64,000 nucleotides of DNA from JAJPKK01 sp963702755 (GCA_963702755.1 CAVPDZ010000030.1:1-64000), one strand, 5' to 3'. Positions 37,193 through 52,560 are shown, counted from the first letter of the stretch. Numbers and translations are program-made. Notes: generated by a model from the letters alone, not told the origin.

Positions 37193-37954
37193 GCGAACTT
37201 GTGCTGACCGCGCTTGCCGGCATTCCATTGGTTAAGGCCGGCGACGATCTCGCGGACACTTATCCTCGCTGCGCTCCGCGAAGCGAGCCTTGTCCTCGCA
37301 GTCCGGCGACGTGCTGGTGCTGGCGCAAAAGATCGTCTCCAAGGCGGAAGGCCGCACAGATCGATCTCGCGACGTCAGGCCGTCGGATCGCGCGATCGAG
37401 CTCGCGGCAAAAACCGGAAGGATCCGCGTCTCGTCGAGCTGATCCTGCGCGGAATCGACCGAAGTGCTGCGCCAGCGGCCGGGCGTCATCATCGTCGCTC
37501 ACCGGCTCGGCTTGATGCTCGCCAATGCCGGCATCGACCAGTCGAACGTCGCTGGCGACCGACCAGGCCTTGCTGCTGCCGCTCGATCCCGACCGGAGCG
37601 CCGCGGACATCCGACGGAGCCTGTCTGCGCGGCAAAACCGGTACCGATGTGCGGCGTCATGATCATCGACAGCATCGGCCGCGCCGTGGCGGCAACGGCA
37701 CCATCGGTACCGCGATCGGCGTCAGCGGCCTGCCCGGCCTTGTGGACCTGCGCGGCCGCCCCGACTTTTTCGGCCGCCGGCTGGAAACCACGAGGTCGGA
37801 CTTGCCGACGAGATTGCCTCCGCCGCTTCACTGGTCATGGGCCAAGCCGATGAAGGACGGCCCGGTGGTGCTGGCGCGCGGTTTGCCTTATGGGCGGCGC
37901 AGACGGTTCGGCGAGCGAGCTGTTGCGGGCGAAGGACAAGGATCTGTTTCGATG
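37189..37954 (+). CDS. cofE: coenzyme F420:L-glutamate ligase (CofE/FbiB-N), heavily frameshifted
   Basis: GTP-dependent ligase adding glutamates to F420-0. Conserved pieces in order, spread over all three frames: LTALAGIPLVKAGDDL, VLVLAQKIVSKAEGR, IELAAKTGKDPRLVELILR, QRPGVIIVAHRLGLMLANAGIDQSNVAG, VMIIDSIGRA, IGTAIGVSGLPGLVDLRGRPDFFGRRLE, VGLADEIASAASLVMGQADEGRPVVLARGLP. About ten single-base changes are needed to join them; no conserved block is lost and the order is perfect. Start TTG 37189 (overlapping the soxB stop) or GTG 37201; stop TGA 37952-37954. Either sequence error or very recent decay. Confidence 0.8.
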
Positions 37955-38658
37955 ACACAAGTCTCGATAGCCGATCCGCTGACGATCCGCCGTCGAACGG
38001 AGTGGAGGGATGCTCGGTGTCGCGGCTGCATCGCGCTGCATTGCGGCCGCGCCGCTCATCCGGCATTCCGTCCAGACGCGGTGCCGCGCGATGCGGCGCT
38101 GACGCGTATTTTCGCGAGCGCGGCCAGGCGCCGTCGGCCCATAATCGGCAGCCTTGGCGGTTTTTGCTGATCGCCGATGACGGTCTCGAAGCGAAGGCTG
38201 GCATGGCGCGGGCGATGGGCGCTCGGCTCGCGGTCGACCGGCGGCGCGACGGCGATGACGAATCGGCGATCGAGGCTGACGTCGGCGCGCTCGTTCCGGC
38301 GCATCACCGGCGCGCCTGTCGTGGTCGTCATTGCTATGACGCTTGCGACATGGAACTCTATACGGACGAGGACCGCAGCGCGCCGAATTCCTCATGGCGG
38401 TGCAGAGCACCGCCATGGCTGCGCAGAACTTATGCTCGCGGCCGACGCCGAAGGACTTGCCTCGTGCTGGATGTGTGCGCCGCTGTTCTGCCCTGGCGTG
38501 GTGCGCAGTGCGCTCGGCATGCCCGGCGCATTGGCAGCCTCAAGGGCTCGATCATGTTGGGCATCGCCGCCGAGGGCGGACGCGATCAGCCCGCGCCGGC
38601 CGCTCGGCGATTTCGTCGATGTGGCCCGGCCCGGACGGCGACCGCGGCAGCCGCGTGA
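37952..38658 (+). CDS. nitroreductase-family protein (FbiB C-terminal-like), frameshifted
   Basis: FMN-binding nitroreductase fold. In FbiB-type proteins this domain reduces dehydro-F420-0. Pieces: FRPDAVPRDA, RAGQAPSAHNRQPWRF (the FMN-binding AHNxQPW motif), LLIADDGLEAKAGMARAMG, GAPVVVVIAMTLA, MAVQSTAMAAQNLMLAADAEGLASCWMCAPLFCPGVVRSALGMP, GDFVDV. Several frame changes between 38080 and 38640. ATG 37952 overlaps the cofE stop and the stop (38656-38658) overlaps the cofD start. Here the two FbiB functions are separate, coupled genes. Confidence 0.7.
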
Positions 38659-39618
38659 TGACGACGTCGATCCACCGCGCGTGTGCACTCGCCGGCGGCG
38701 TCGGCGGCGCCAAGCTCGCGGACGGGTTGGCGCAGCATCCTCGGGCGACGCGGCTGACCGTGCGTCGTCAACACCGGCGACGATTTCGAGCATCTCGGCC
38801 TGCACATTTCGCCCGACCTCGACACCGTGATGTACACGCTTGCCGGCATTGCCAATCCCGAAACCGGCTGGGGCATCGCCGGCGAGAGCTGGAGTTTCAT
38901 GGATCAGGTCGCCCGCCTCGGCGGCCCGACCTGGTTTCGCCTCGGCGACCGCGATCTCGCAACCCACGCGCTTCGCACCACGCGCCTGCGCGCGGGGGAG
39001 ACGTTGACCCAAGTCACGGCCGAGCTTGCTCGCGCGCTTGGTGTCGCGCCGGCGCTTCTGCCCATGTGCGACGAGAGCGTGCGCACCATGCTCGCGACCC
39101 CCGAGGGCGAGCTTGAGTTTCAGCATTATTTCGTCCGCCTTGCGTGCAAAGTGCCCGTGACTGCCATCAGCTATCGTGGCGCAACGGCGGCCCGCATGAA
39201 TCCGGCGCTGGCATCGGTTAATCCCGATGCGATCGTCATCTGCCCGTCGAATCCATTCCTCAGCGTCGATCCAATTCTTGCCGTCCCCGGCATGCGGGAA
39301 TGGATGAAGACGCGGCGCGTACCGATCATTGCAGTCTCGCCGATCGTGGGCGGCGCTGCCATCAAAGGGCCAGCGGCGAAGATCATGGCCGAACTGGGCC
39401 AGCCGGCGACGGCGGCTGCCGTGGCGCGTCATTATGCCGGTTTGATCGATGGGCTCGTGATCGACGAGACCGATGCCAGCCTCAAGACTGAGATCGAAGC
39501 TCTCGACATTGCGGTGTTGGTCGCGCCGTCCGTGATGCGCAACGCCGCCGACCGCGTCGCGCTGGCGCGGGCGTGCCTCGCCTTTGCGCGCGAGATCGCC
39601 GACAATCGCCTGTCATGA
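38658..39618 (+). CDS. cofD: 2-phospho-L-lactate transferase CofD, one frameshift
   Basis: Transfers the phospholactyl (or phosphoenolpyruvyl) group to the deazaflavin Fo, making F420-0. Signature LAGGVGGAKLADGLAQ, then VVNTGDDFEHLGLHISPDLDTVMYTLAG, GDRDLATHALRT, MCDESVRTMLATPEGELEFQHYFV, ICPSNPFLSVDPILAVPG, SPIVGGAAIKGPAAKIM. An extra C at about 38763 breaks the frame just before VVNTGDD. About 319 residues without it, full length. Stop overlaps the cofC start (ATGA). Confidence 0.92.
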
Positions 39619-40226
39619 GCCTCGTCGTCCTCATCCCCTGCAAGCATCTCGACCGTGGCAAGTCGCGCCTTGCGTCCTGCCTGTCCGCGCGCTCGCGCGA
39701 GGCGCTGTGCACGTTCTTCCTATGCCGCACCCTCGACGTTGCCATCGCCGCGGTGGGCGCGGCTGCGACGCGCGTTATCACCGGCGATCCGCGCGTTGCC
39801 GCGATTGCCGTCGAATATGGCGTCGACGCCATTGCCGATAATGATGCGGATCTCAACGACGCGTTGTCAGAGGGTCGCGCGCGCGTGCTCGCCGAGGACC
39901 CGAATTCCGGCGGCCTGATCCTGCCAATCGACCTGCCGCTGGCAACGCCGGGTGCAATTGCCAAGCTCATCGCTTGTCCGGAGGAGGCCGTTATCGTGCC
40001 TGACGAGGCCATGGACGGCACGAACGCGTTGCGTCTTGCGCCGCCCGCATTCACGAGTTTCCGCTTTGACTACGGGCCGCACAGCTTTGCACGGCATCGG
40101 ACCCAAGCCCAAGCGAGCGGGCTAGCGATGCGCAGCGTCTGCGATCCTCTTCTGATGTTCGATATCGACGGGCCGTCGCAATATCGACATTGGGAGCGGG
40201 ATGCCCCTGCGTGGCTGCACGGGTAA
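39615..40226 (+). CDS. cofC: 2-phospholactate (or phosphoenolpyruvate) guanylyltransferase CofC/FbiD
   Basis: Makes the activated phospholactyl-guanosine donor used by CofD. Nucleotidyltransferase opening VVLIPCKHLDRGKSRLASCLS, then VITGDPRVAAIAVEYGVDAIAD, SGGLILPIDLPLATPGAIAKLI, and DGTNALRLAPPAFTSFRFDYGPHSFARH (family signature). 203 residues, intact. Last gene of the F420 set; no cofG/cofH or fbiC follows. Confidence 0.92.
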   Translation: MSLVVLIPCKHLDRGKSRLASCLSARSREALCTFFLCRTLDVAIAAVGAAATRVITGDPRVAAIAVEYGVDAIADNDADLNDALSEGRARVLAEDPNSGGLILPIDLPLATPGAIAKLIACPEEAVIVPDEAMDGTNALRLAPPAFTSFRFDYGPHSFARHRTQAQASGLAMRSVCDPLLMFDIDGPSQYRHWERDAPAWLHG

Positions 40227-40317
40227 GCCCGCGAATTGACCCGTCTCGGCTGATTTCGGTATCCTGTGCCCAACAGTGTCGCCGCGTATGCTGGCGGCAG
40301 GTATCCGGGATAAGCTG

Positions 40318-40596
40318 ATGGCACGACAAGATGCCCGCCGCGAAGAGCTCGACAGATTGCGGGCCGAGCTCGCTGCAGCCTGTCGGCCGGGTCCCGACTT
40401 ATCGGCCGCTGACGAGCCGCCCGAACCGCGCGACGGGCAGCCGTACGATTACGCGGAACTGCTCGCCGAGTGGCAGAGCCGATTCGCAGATGCCGTTGAT
40501 GATCTTGAGGACGTTGTAACTTCCCATCCCTTGGCCGCCATGGCGGTAGCTCTCGTGGCTGGCATCGCCATCGGGCGGCGGCTCGGACGACATTAA
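40318..40596 (+). CDS. YqjD/ElaB-like membrane-anchored protein
   Basis: 92 residues. Charged helical N-terminus (ARREELDRLRAELAAAC), acidic middle, then EWQSRFADAVDDLEDVVTSHPLAAMAVALVAGIAIGRRLGRH, the C-terminal tail-anchor style of YqjD/ElaB/DUF883 proteins that bind ribosomes or membranes. The frame opens at 40276; ATG 40318 is the most natural start. The stop abuts the start of the YqjE-like gene. Confidence 0.7.
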   Translation: MARQDARREELDRLRAELAAACRPGPDLSAADEPPEPRDGQPYDYAELLAEWQSRFADAVDDLEDVVTSHPLAAMAVALVAGIAIGRRLGRH

Positions 40597-41082
40597 ATGA
40601 GAACCGACAGCATCGTCGCCAATTTGCGCGCGCTCATGCGGGCGAACGCGATCATTGCCGAGATTCAAGCGCGCCGCTTGCTGACGCGCTCGAGTGTCAC
40701 CGGTGTGGCCGCCTTGGTCGGGGTGTTCGGCTTGGTGATGCTCGGGATTGCGGCCTTCTTTGCGCTCGAACCGATATGGGGCCGCGTGTGGGCGGCGGTC
40801 GCCGTCGGGCTTGCGAGCCTCGTGATCGCCTTGCTGCTCGTCCTCATCGCAGGGCGGATCAAGCCCGCGCGCGACATCGAACTCGCGCGCCAGGTCCAGG
40901 CAACCGCGATGGAGGGGCTGGTTTCGGATTTTCGCGCGATCGAGGCCGAGATGACTGAACTTCGCAATTCGTTTCGCAATCCGATCGAGTCGATCATTCC
41001 GAGTGTCATCGTCCCCCTCGCCGGCATCGTGCTCAACACGCTGAAGCGACGAACCGAGAGGCCGAAGGGGGAGGGGGAATAA
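40597..41082 (+). CDS. YqjE-like / phage-holin-superfamily III membrane protein
   Basis: 161 residues. Two adjacent transmembrane helices (TGVAALVGVFGLVMLGIAAFFAL and VWAAVAVGLASLVIALLLVLIAG) follow an amphipathic N-terminal helix; a charged C-terminal helix ends in a hydrophobic IIPSVIVPLAGIVL. Paired with the YqjD-like gene directly upstream, as yqjD-yqjE are in E. coli. Function not established. Confidence 0.72.
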   Translation: MRTDSIVANLRALMRANAIIAEIQARRLLTRSSVTGVAALVGVFGLVMLGIAAFFALEPIWGRVWAAVAVGLASLVIALLLVLIAGRIKPARDIELARQVQATAMEGLVSDFRAIEAEMTELRNSFRNPIESIIPSVIVPLAGIVLNTLKRRTERPKGEGE

Positions 41083-41098
41083 CAACTGCGGCCTAATC

Positions 41099-41240
41099 AC
41101 CTCCCTTGAAGGGGGGAGGTCGGCCGCGCAGCGGCCGGGTGGGGGTGACGGCCGCGCAACACGTTCTGCGCAGCATTTGCGGCAGCGCTGCCACCCACCC
41201 CGTCGCACTTCGTGCGACGACCCTCCCCTCCAGGGGAGGG
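41099..41240. repeat. palindromic repeat between convergent genes
   Basis: Contains hairpins acctcccttgaaggggggaggt (41099-41120) and ccctcccctccaggggaggg (41221-41240) flanking gcggccg-rich inverted segments and cgtcgcacttcgtgcgacg. Fills the space between the stops at 41082 and 41250 and may terminate transcription from both sides. A fragment of the same motif (ccaggggagggtga) appears at 31071-31084. Confidence 0.7.
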
Positions 41241-41249
41241 TGCTCTTCC

Positions 41250-42017
41250 TCAATATGGCTCCATGCCGTTCTTCTTGATCACGGGCACCGAGCTTTCAGC
41301 GAACAGCAGCTTTGACAGCGCGCGGGCGGCGTCAGCTTGCTGCGCGTTCGTGGCGATGGCGGTGGCGTAGATCGGATGGCTCTGAATTGCCTCCGGCAAT
41401 GCGCCGACGATATCGATGCCAGCAATCGGCATCAGTTCGGCGATCTGATGGACGCCCACTTCGACGTCGCCACGTGCGACGGCGGCCCCAATCGGCATGC
41501 CGCGCACGTTCTTGATCTTGTCCTTGAGCGCGTCGGCAATGCCGAGCCGCTGGATCAAAACCTTGGAGAAGTACTCGCCGCTCGGACCGATGCTGTAGCC
41601 GATGGACTTGGCGTCGAGCAGCGCCTTCTTGAAGCCGTCGGGCGTACTGATGTCCGGCTTCGGTGCGCCGGCGCGGACCGCGAAACCGATCCGCGAGCGG
41701 AAAGCCGGCATGATGGTCGCGCCATCGACCTTGCCGGCCTTGGCCAGTTCGCCGAGCGGGTCGGGACCGAGGATCACGAGATCGGGGTGATAGCTGCCGT
41801 CCAAGACCTTCGCGACAGCCGTCGCGGTGCCGTCGACGCTCATACGCACCGTGTTGCCGGTCGAGGTCTGGAAGGTCGGGATGACCCCCTTCATGATCTG
41901 CTCGACGGCCGCGGTGGTGACGACCACGACCTCAGCGGCGGAGGCCGCTGCCGCGAGCACGACCGTACTCAATGCGCCCGCAATGATGACCGCAAATATT
42001 CTCGTCCATCTGCGCAT
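41250..42017 (-). CDS. ModA-like periplasmic substrate-binding protein (orphan)
   Basis: 255 residues with signal peptide MRRWTRIFAVIIAGALSTVVLAAAASA. Binding-fold blocks: VVVTTAAVEQIMKGVIPTFQTSTGNTVRM, HPDLVILGPDPLGELAKAGKV, SIGYSIGPSGEYFSKVLIQRLGI, GDVEVGVHQIAELMPIAGIDIVGALPEAIQ. Start at 42017 with GGGAGG 7 nt upstream. Same architecture and spacing as the protein at 16699, so paralogues. No transporter genes nearby. Confidence 0.85.
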   Translation of the reverse strand: MRRWTRIFAVIIAGALSTVVLAAAASAAEVVVVTTAAVEQIMKGVIPTFQTSTGNTVRMSVDGTATAVAKVLDGSYHPDLVILGPDPLGELAKAGKVDGATIMPAFRSRIGFAVRAGAPKPDISTPDGFKKALLDAKSIGYSIGPSGEYFSKVLIQRLGIADALKDKIKNVRGMPIGAAVARGDVEVGVHQIAELMPIAGIDIVGALPEAIQSHPIYATAIATNAQQADAARALSKLLFAESSVPVIKKNGMEPY

Positions 42018-42165
42018 ATTGTCCTCCCAAGCTCGCGGCTCTTCCGGCGTCGCGTTTCGGCGAGGATACATGTTCGCCGACCGAATTGCACATGAAGCCG
42101 CGGATGTTGTTTGCGAAGTGCAGCGAGGCAGCAACCGGTCCAAACAAAGCTACCGAGGGCTATAG

Positions 42166-42208
42166 ATGCCGGGCTCGCCTACGCTGCCCTTCGGCGCGCC
42201 GGAATGAC
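42166..42208. repeat. half copy of the gtcattccgg palindromic repeat
   Basis: gatgccgggctcgcctacgctgcccttcggcgcgccggaatgac matches the right half of copies 34399-34505 and 58201-58307. The left half is missing. It lies upstream of the beta-propeller gene. Confidence 0.65.
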
Positions 42209-42307
42209 CCGTGCGAGCATTCACGTCGACGTGCAAAATGCTGCTTGCGATCGGTTGGTACAGGAGGACAATGACCCGGCGCCAATCAACAACCAATGGG
42301 AGGATCT

Positions 42308-43387
42308 ATGAAAAGGCTTCTGCTTGCTTGTCTTGCATTCGTCGCTGTCCCTGCCTTCGCAGCGCCTGCCTTCGCCCAACAAAGCGTGCCGGAAATCGCC
42401 TTCGATTCAGTGCCGGATTTCCTCAAGCTGCCCCCCGGCATGAACTTCGGCGAGGTGCCGAGCGTTGCGGTGAACTCCAAGGGCCATATCTTCGTGTTCA
42501 CGCGCTCGAACAGCGCTCATGGACCGGCTTATGCGCCGTCGGCGGCGCAACTTCTCGAGTTTGCCGCGAGCGGCGAATTTCTCGGCGAGGTCGGGAAAGG
42601 ACTGTACGCCTGGGCATTTGCCCATACCGTGCGCATCGACAAGGACGACAACATCTGGGCGGTCGACAAGGGCTCGGACATGATCGTCAAGTTCAACCCC
42701 GCCGGCCGGGTGATCTGGGTGTTCGGCCGCCGCAAGGAATCCGCCGACGACGAGACCAAGCCCTGGGAGCACGTCAACCCGCCGCTGCCGCCGATCGATG
42801 GCTTGTTTCGCCAGCCGACCGATGTCGCCTGGGACAGCGCCGGCAACATCTACATCTCGGACGGCTACATCAATTCGCGCGTTGCGAAATACGACAAGAA
42901 CGGCAGCTGGGTGAAGTCGTGGGGCGAGCCGGGAACGGGACCGGGCCAGTTCCGCCTCCCGCACTCGATCGCGATCGACAAGGACAACAACGTCTACGTC
43001 GGCGATCGCACCAACCATCGCATCCAGGTATTCGACACTGACGGTAAGTTCCTGCGCATGTTCTCGATCGATGTCCCGCCGGAGCCCGGCACGCACCCTG
43101 TTTACGGCAACACACCGACTGGGGAGCGCCTCAAGCAGCTGATCGGCGCGCCGAATTCGCTCTGCATCACGCCGGCGCCGAACCAGGTGATGTTCGTCGG
43201 CGAATCGACTTTCCCCGGCCGCATCTTCAAGGTGACGCTCGAGGGCAAAGTGCTCGGCGTGATCGGCCGCTCCGGCCGCCAGCTCAAGGAGTTCTCCGGC
43301 GCACATGGCCTCGCCTGTCCGTCCGAGCACGAAATCTACGCCGCCGAGACCGCGAACTGGCGCGTGCAGAAATTGATTCTGCACTAG
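42308..43387 (+). CDS. secreted NHL-repeat six-bladed beta-propeller protein
   Basis: 359 residues with signal peptide MKRLLLACLAFVAVPAFAAPAFA. Repeated blade motifs: AVNSKGHIFVFTRS, TVRIDKDDNIWAVDKGSDMIVKFNPAGRV, DVAWDSAGNIYISDGYINSRVAKYDKNGSW, SIAIDKDNNVYVGDRTNHRIQVFDTDGKFL, and ETANWRVQKLIL. Resembles peptidyl-alpha-hydroxyglycine lyase-like propellers; metal ligands cannot be assigned by eye. Start at 42308 with GGGAGG upstream (ATG 42296 also in frame). Confidence 0.85.
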   Translation: MKRLLLACLAFVAVPAFAAPAFAQQSVPEIAFDSVPDFLKLPPGMNFGEVPSVAVNSKGHIFVFTRSNSAHGPAYAPSAAQLLEFAASGEFLGEVGKGLYAWAFAHTVRIDKDDNIWAVDKGSDMIVKFNPAGRVIWVFGRRKESADDETKPWEHVNPPLPPIDGLFRQPTDVAWDSAGNIYISDGYINSRVAKYDKNGSWVKSWGEPGTGPGQFRLPHSIAIDKDNNVYVGDRTNHRIQVFDTDGKFLRMFSIDVPPEPGTHPVYGNTPTGERLKQLIGAPNSLCITPAPNQVMFVGESTFPGRIFKVTLEGKVLGVIGRSGRQLKEFSGAHGLACPSEHEIYAAETANWRVQKLILH

Positions 43388-43621
43388 CGGCTCGCCGAGA
43401 CTTGTAAGGCGGGAAGGGCGGCCGGCTCATGAGGAAGCTCATCATCCCGGCCGCACCGCCAACCAAAGCCGCCCCTTCGATAAATCGTCGACTGGAGGCG
43501 GTTATGCCCGACATTTGAAGCTGGCGCGCCGCTGCTCCGACGCCCCGGGTACGCGGCGCGGGTGCGGCCCGCTACGTCCTTCGGATGGCCACGCGACCCG
43601 ATTCCGAAGTTCGAAGGCGAG

Positions 43622-43715
43622 GGTAGTGCCATACGACAGCGGCGGCCCGGCAGGTGAGAGACTTGGCAACCAAGTCCTAATCCCCTAAATCTCACCTGCT
43701 TCCCGCCGGGCTACC
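43622..43715. ncRNA. candidate structured RNA or palindromic element upstream of tRNA-Gln
   Basis: In a 394-nt stretch without genes (43388-43781), nested perfect arms occur: ggtag/ctacc (43622-43626 with 43711-43715), gcccggc/gccgggc (43645-43651 with 43705-43711), caggtgag/ctcacctg (43651-43658 with 43691-43698) and a hairpin gacttgg-caa-ccaagtc (43660-43676). A compact multi-stem fold is possible on either strand. No known RNA family recognised; it could also be a DNA repeat. Confidence 0.35.
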
Positions 43716-43781
43716 ACTCACGGCCATAGCGCGGGATCAAAGCCGCTTGGGTTCGGTAAGCCGATGAAACTCCAGGCGTTT

Positions 43782-43855
43782 TGGGGAATAGTTCAACGGT
43801 AGAACAGCGGACTCTGACTCCGTTAATCTAGGTTCGAATCCTAGTTCCCCAGCCA
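43782..43855 (+). tRNA. tRNA-Gln (anticodon CUG)
   Basis: 74 nt with encoded CCA. Acceptor tggggaa/ttcccca; D arm gttc...gaac; anticodon arm gcgga-ctctgac-tccgt with CTG at the centre; T arm tagg-ttcgaat-ccta; discriminator G. Reads CAG codons. Confidence 0.96.
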
Positions 43856-43939
43856 ATTTCGTTCGTCGCAATTTTCCACGAATTGCGAGCTTTTCGCTGG
43901 CACCCGTATTATGCGAACGCGGCTCGCGTCGGCCGTAAA

Positions 43940-45796
43940 TCATCCAGCCTCCGAGTCGGCCCTCGTCACGAACAGCTGCTGGATGATGTCGCGGTCGATG
44001 GGTTTTTGCAGGACCTGCACATCAGGGAACGCCGCCGAGATCGGCTCGGTGCCGTAGCCGGTCATGAACACGAACGGCACCTTGCGCTCCTGCAGGAGGC
44101 GCGCCGCCGGATAAATCATTTCGCCCGCCAGATTGACGTCGAGAATGCCGCCGTCGAGCGGTTCGTTCTCGATCGCGGCGACGGTCTCATCAACGGAGGA
44201 GAAGGGACCGACGACCTCGAAGCCGAGCCCGGTCAAGGTTTCCACCATGACCATCGCAATCAGGCTTTCGTCTTCGACCAGGAGAATGCGGCGGCGCGCA
44301 CCGACTGCGACCGGGTTCGCCATCGGAGTGCCGGTGCGGTTGGGTGCCGTCGCATCCGGGAAATCCAGCCGAAGCTGATGCGGAAAGCTGATGGCGCACG
44401 AAAGCCCCTCGCGACGCCAGTCGAACGCGACAGTGCCGCCAAGCTGGCTTTCGACGCTTGTCTTTACGACGCGAAGGCCGAAACCGCCGGTCACCGCCTC
44501 TTCGACCGGTGGCCCGCCGTGTTCGCTCCATTGAAGTTCGAGGTTCGGCCCCTTCATGTCCCAGGCGATGCTGACACCGCCCGTCGGCACCGACAGCGCA
44601 CCGTATTTCGCCGCGTTGGTGACGAGTTCATGGAGCGCCAATGCCAGCGCTTGCGCGTTCGACGGCTCGAGCGAAAGGCTCTTGCCGGAAATGCGGATGC
44701 GATCGAAGTTGGGCGTGCGGAACGGCGCCAACTCCTCGTGAATGATGCGGGCGATGTTGGCACCGCGCCATCGCGATTCCGACAACAGGCTGTGGGCGCG
44801 CGCGAGCGCCTGGACGCGGCCTTCGACGGCGGCGACATATTGCTTGATGTTGTCGGCGCGCGTCAGGCAGATGATCGCATGGACGACCGCGAGCGCATTC
44901 TTGGCGCGATGGTCGACCTCGCGCGCAAGGAGCGACTGACGCTCCTCGGCTTCCTTGCGGTCGGTGATGTCGATCGTCACGCCGCTGATGCGCGTGATCT
45001 TGCCGGCCTGATCCTTGCTCGCCGCCGCTGTCCCAAGGCACCACCGTACTGTCCCATCGGGACGGCGCACGCGGAATTCGGCCTGGTATGAGCCGGCGTC
45101 ACGCCAGGCTCTCTTCAGCGTTTGTCGCAGCAGTTCCCAGTCGCCGGGATGCACGAATCGGCGGACATTGGCCGGCGTGACCTCGAATGGCTCAGGGCCC
45201 ACCCCGAAAATCCGCTTCTGTCCCTCGTCCCAGACGCAATCGCCCCGCCCGAGGTCCCAGTCCCATGAACCCATGTTGCCGGCTGCGAGCGCGTGGCTGC
45301 GGCGATCCTCGCTGTCGATCAGGCGCCGGTTGGAGCTCTCGAGCTCCGCGGTGCGGTCGCTGACGCGCCGTTCCAATTCGGCATTGAGGGCCTCGAGCTG
45401 GCGCGATTTGCGGTAGAGCTCGGCAAAGACTTTGACCTTGGCGCGCAGCACCTCCGGAATGACGGGCACCGGCACGTAGTCGACCGCTCCCATCTCGTAG
45501 CCGCGCAGGCGATCGACGTCAGTGAGATGGATCGCCGAAATGAAGATGATCGCGGTCTTGCTGAAGCGCGGGTGCTCGCGGATCATCGCCGCAAGCTGGA
45601 AGCCGTCGAGCTCCGGCATGCAGACATCCATCAGCACGACGGCAATGTCGGACTTGAGGAGATGCTCAAGGGCCTCGCGTCCCGACGAGGCCATGATCAG
45701 GTTCTCGCCGATCTCGCGAAGGATCACCTCATAGCTCATGAGCTTTGCGGGCTGGTCGTCGACCAGGAGAATATTGATCTTGCCGTCGTTTGCCAT
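43940..45796 (-). CDS. REC-PAS-HWE histidine kinase-REC hybrid protein
   Basis: 618 residues, no membrane segment. REC1 ~8-120 (ILLVDDQPAKLMSYEVI, phospho-Asp in VVLMDVCMPELDG), coiled coil ~130-165, PAS ~170-285 (GNMGSWDWDLGRGDCVWDEGQKRIFG ... RISGVTIDITDRKEAEE), HWE/HisKA_2 kinase ~290-480 (LLAREVDHRAKNALAVVHAI with phospho-His; LALHELVTNAAKYGAL; GFGLRVVKTSVESQLGG), REC2 ~500-610 (ILLVEDESLIAMVMVETL). Starts 12 nt after the giant kinase gene and is in its operon. HWE kinases often feed PhyR-type general stress signalling. Confidence 0.93.
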   Translation of the reverse strand: MANDGKINILLVDDQPAKLMSYEVILREIGENLIMASSGREALEHLLKSDIAVVLMDVCMPELDGFQLAAMIREHPRFSKTAIIFISAIHLTDVDRLRGYEMGAVDYVPVPVIPEVLRAKVKVFAELYRKSRQLEALNAELERRVSDRTAELESSNRRLIDSEDRRSHALAAGNMGSWDWDLGRGDCVWDEGQKRIFGVGPEPFEVTPANVRRFVHPGDWELLRQTLKRAWRDAGSYQAEFRVRRPDGTVRWCLGTAAASKDQAGKITRISGVTIDITDRKEAEERQSLLAREVDHRAKNALAVVHAIICLTRADNIKQYVAAVEGRVQALARAHSLLSESRWRGANIARIIHEELAPFRTPNFDRIRISGKSLSLEPSNAQALALALHELVTNAAKYGALSVPTGGVSIAWDMKGPNLELQWSEHGGPPVEEAVTGGFGLRVVKTSVESQLGGTVAFDWRREGLSCAISFPHQLRLDFPDATAPNRTGTPMANPVAVGARRRILLVEDESLIAMVMVETLTGLGFEVVGPFSSVDETVAAIENEPLDGGILDVNLAGEMIYPAARLLQERKVPFVFMTGYGTEPISAAFPDVQVLQKPIDRDIIQQLFVTRADSEAG

Positions 45797-45808
45797 GTCA
45801 GCCCTCGT

Positions 45809-52154
<6,346 letters not shown>

Positions 52155-52337
52155 GCCCGGTTCTCCTGAAACGTGAGACTATGGTGACCAAAGCATTGCT
52201 CGAAGAGTGTGCGCGGCCGGGATTCCGTTACGAAATCCCTCGCTCACGAACCTCATCGGGCTTTGCCATTTGGCGCGAACTCGCTTACGGCCCCGCTCCG
52301 CCGTCCCGGTGCATTGAATGCACTCTATCCAGCCCGC

Positions 52338-52362
52338 AACGCGGTACCTTCCATTAGGTTCC
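52338..52362 (-). promoter_or_regulatory. EcfG-type (general stress sigma factor) promoter for the kinase operon
   Basis: On the minus strand: GGAAC (52362-52358), 16-nt spacer, CGTT (52341-52338). Matches the alphaproteobacterial EcfG consensus GGAAC-N16/17-CGTT exactly. It would give a leader of about 175 nt before the giant kinase start at 52154. Confidence 0.6.
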
Positions 52363-52560
52363 GTGCGGTCGTGACATTTTTTGCGGGCGGCAAGCTCGGA
52401 CCGGTGCGATGGTCGGTCATCGTGACGGTTAATAGGTGCCAAGCGGTTGTTATCGGGGCCGGATTTTGATCCAGGCGCGGCGTCGGAACACTCCGTCTCT
52501 TAAGAGGCCCTTCGCTTTCCAACCTTCTTCCAGCCTTCGACGGCCCGGTGTTCGTTCGCG

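Noticed and set aside
43384..43695. Minus-strand reading frame of about 100 codons upstream of the tRNA
   Set aside because: No ribosome binding site or recognisable protein features; overlaps the nested palindromes.
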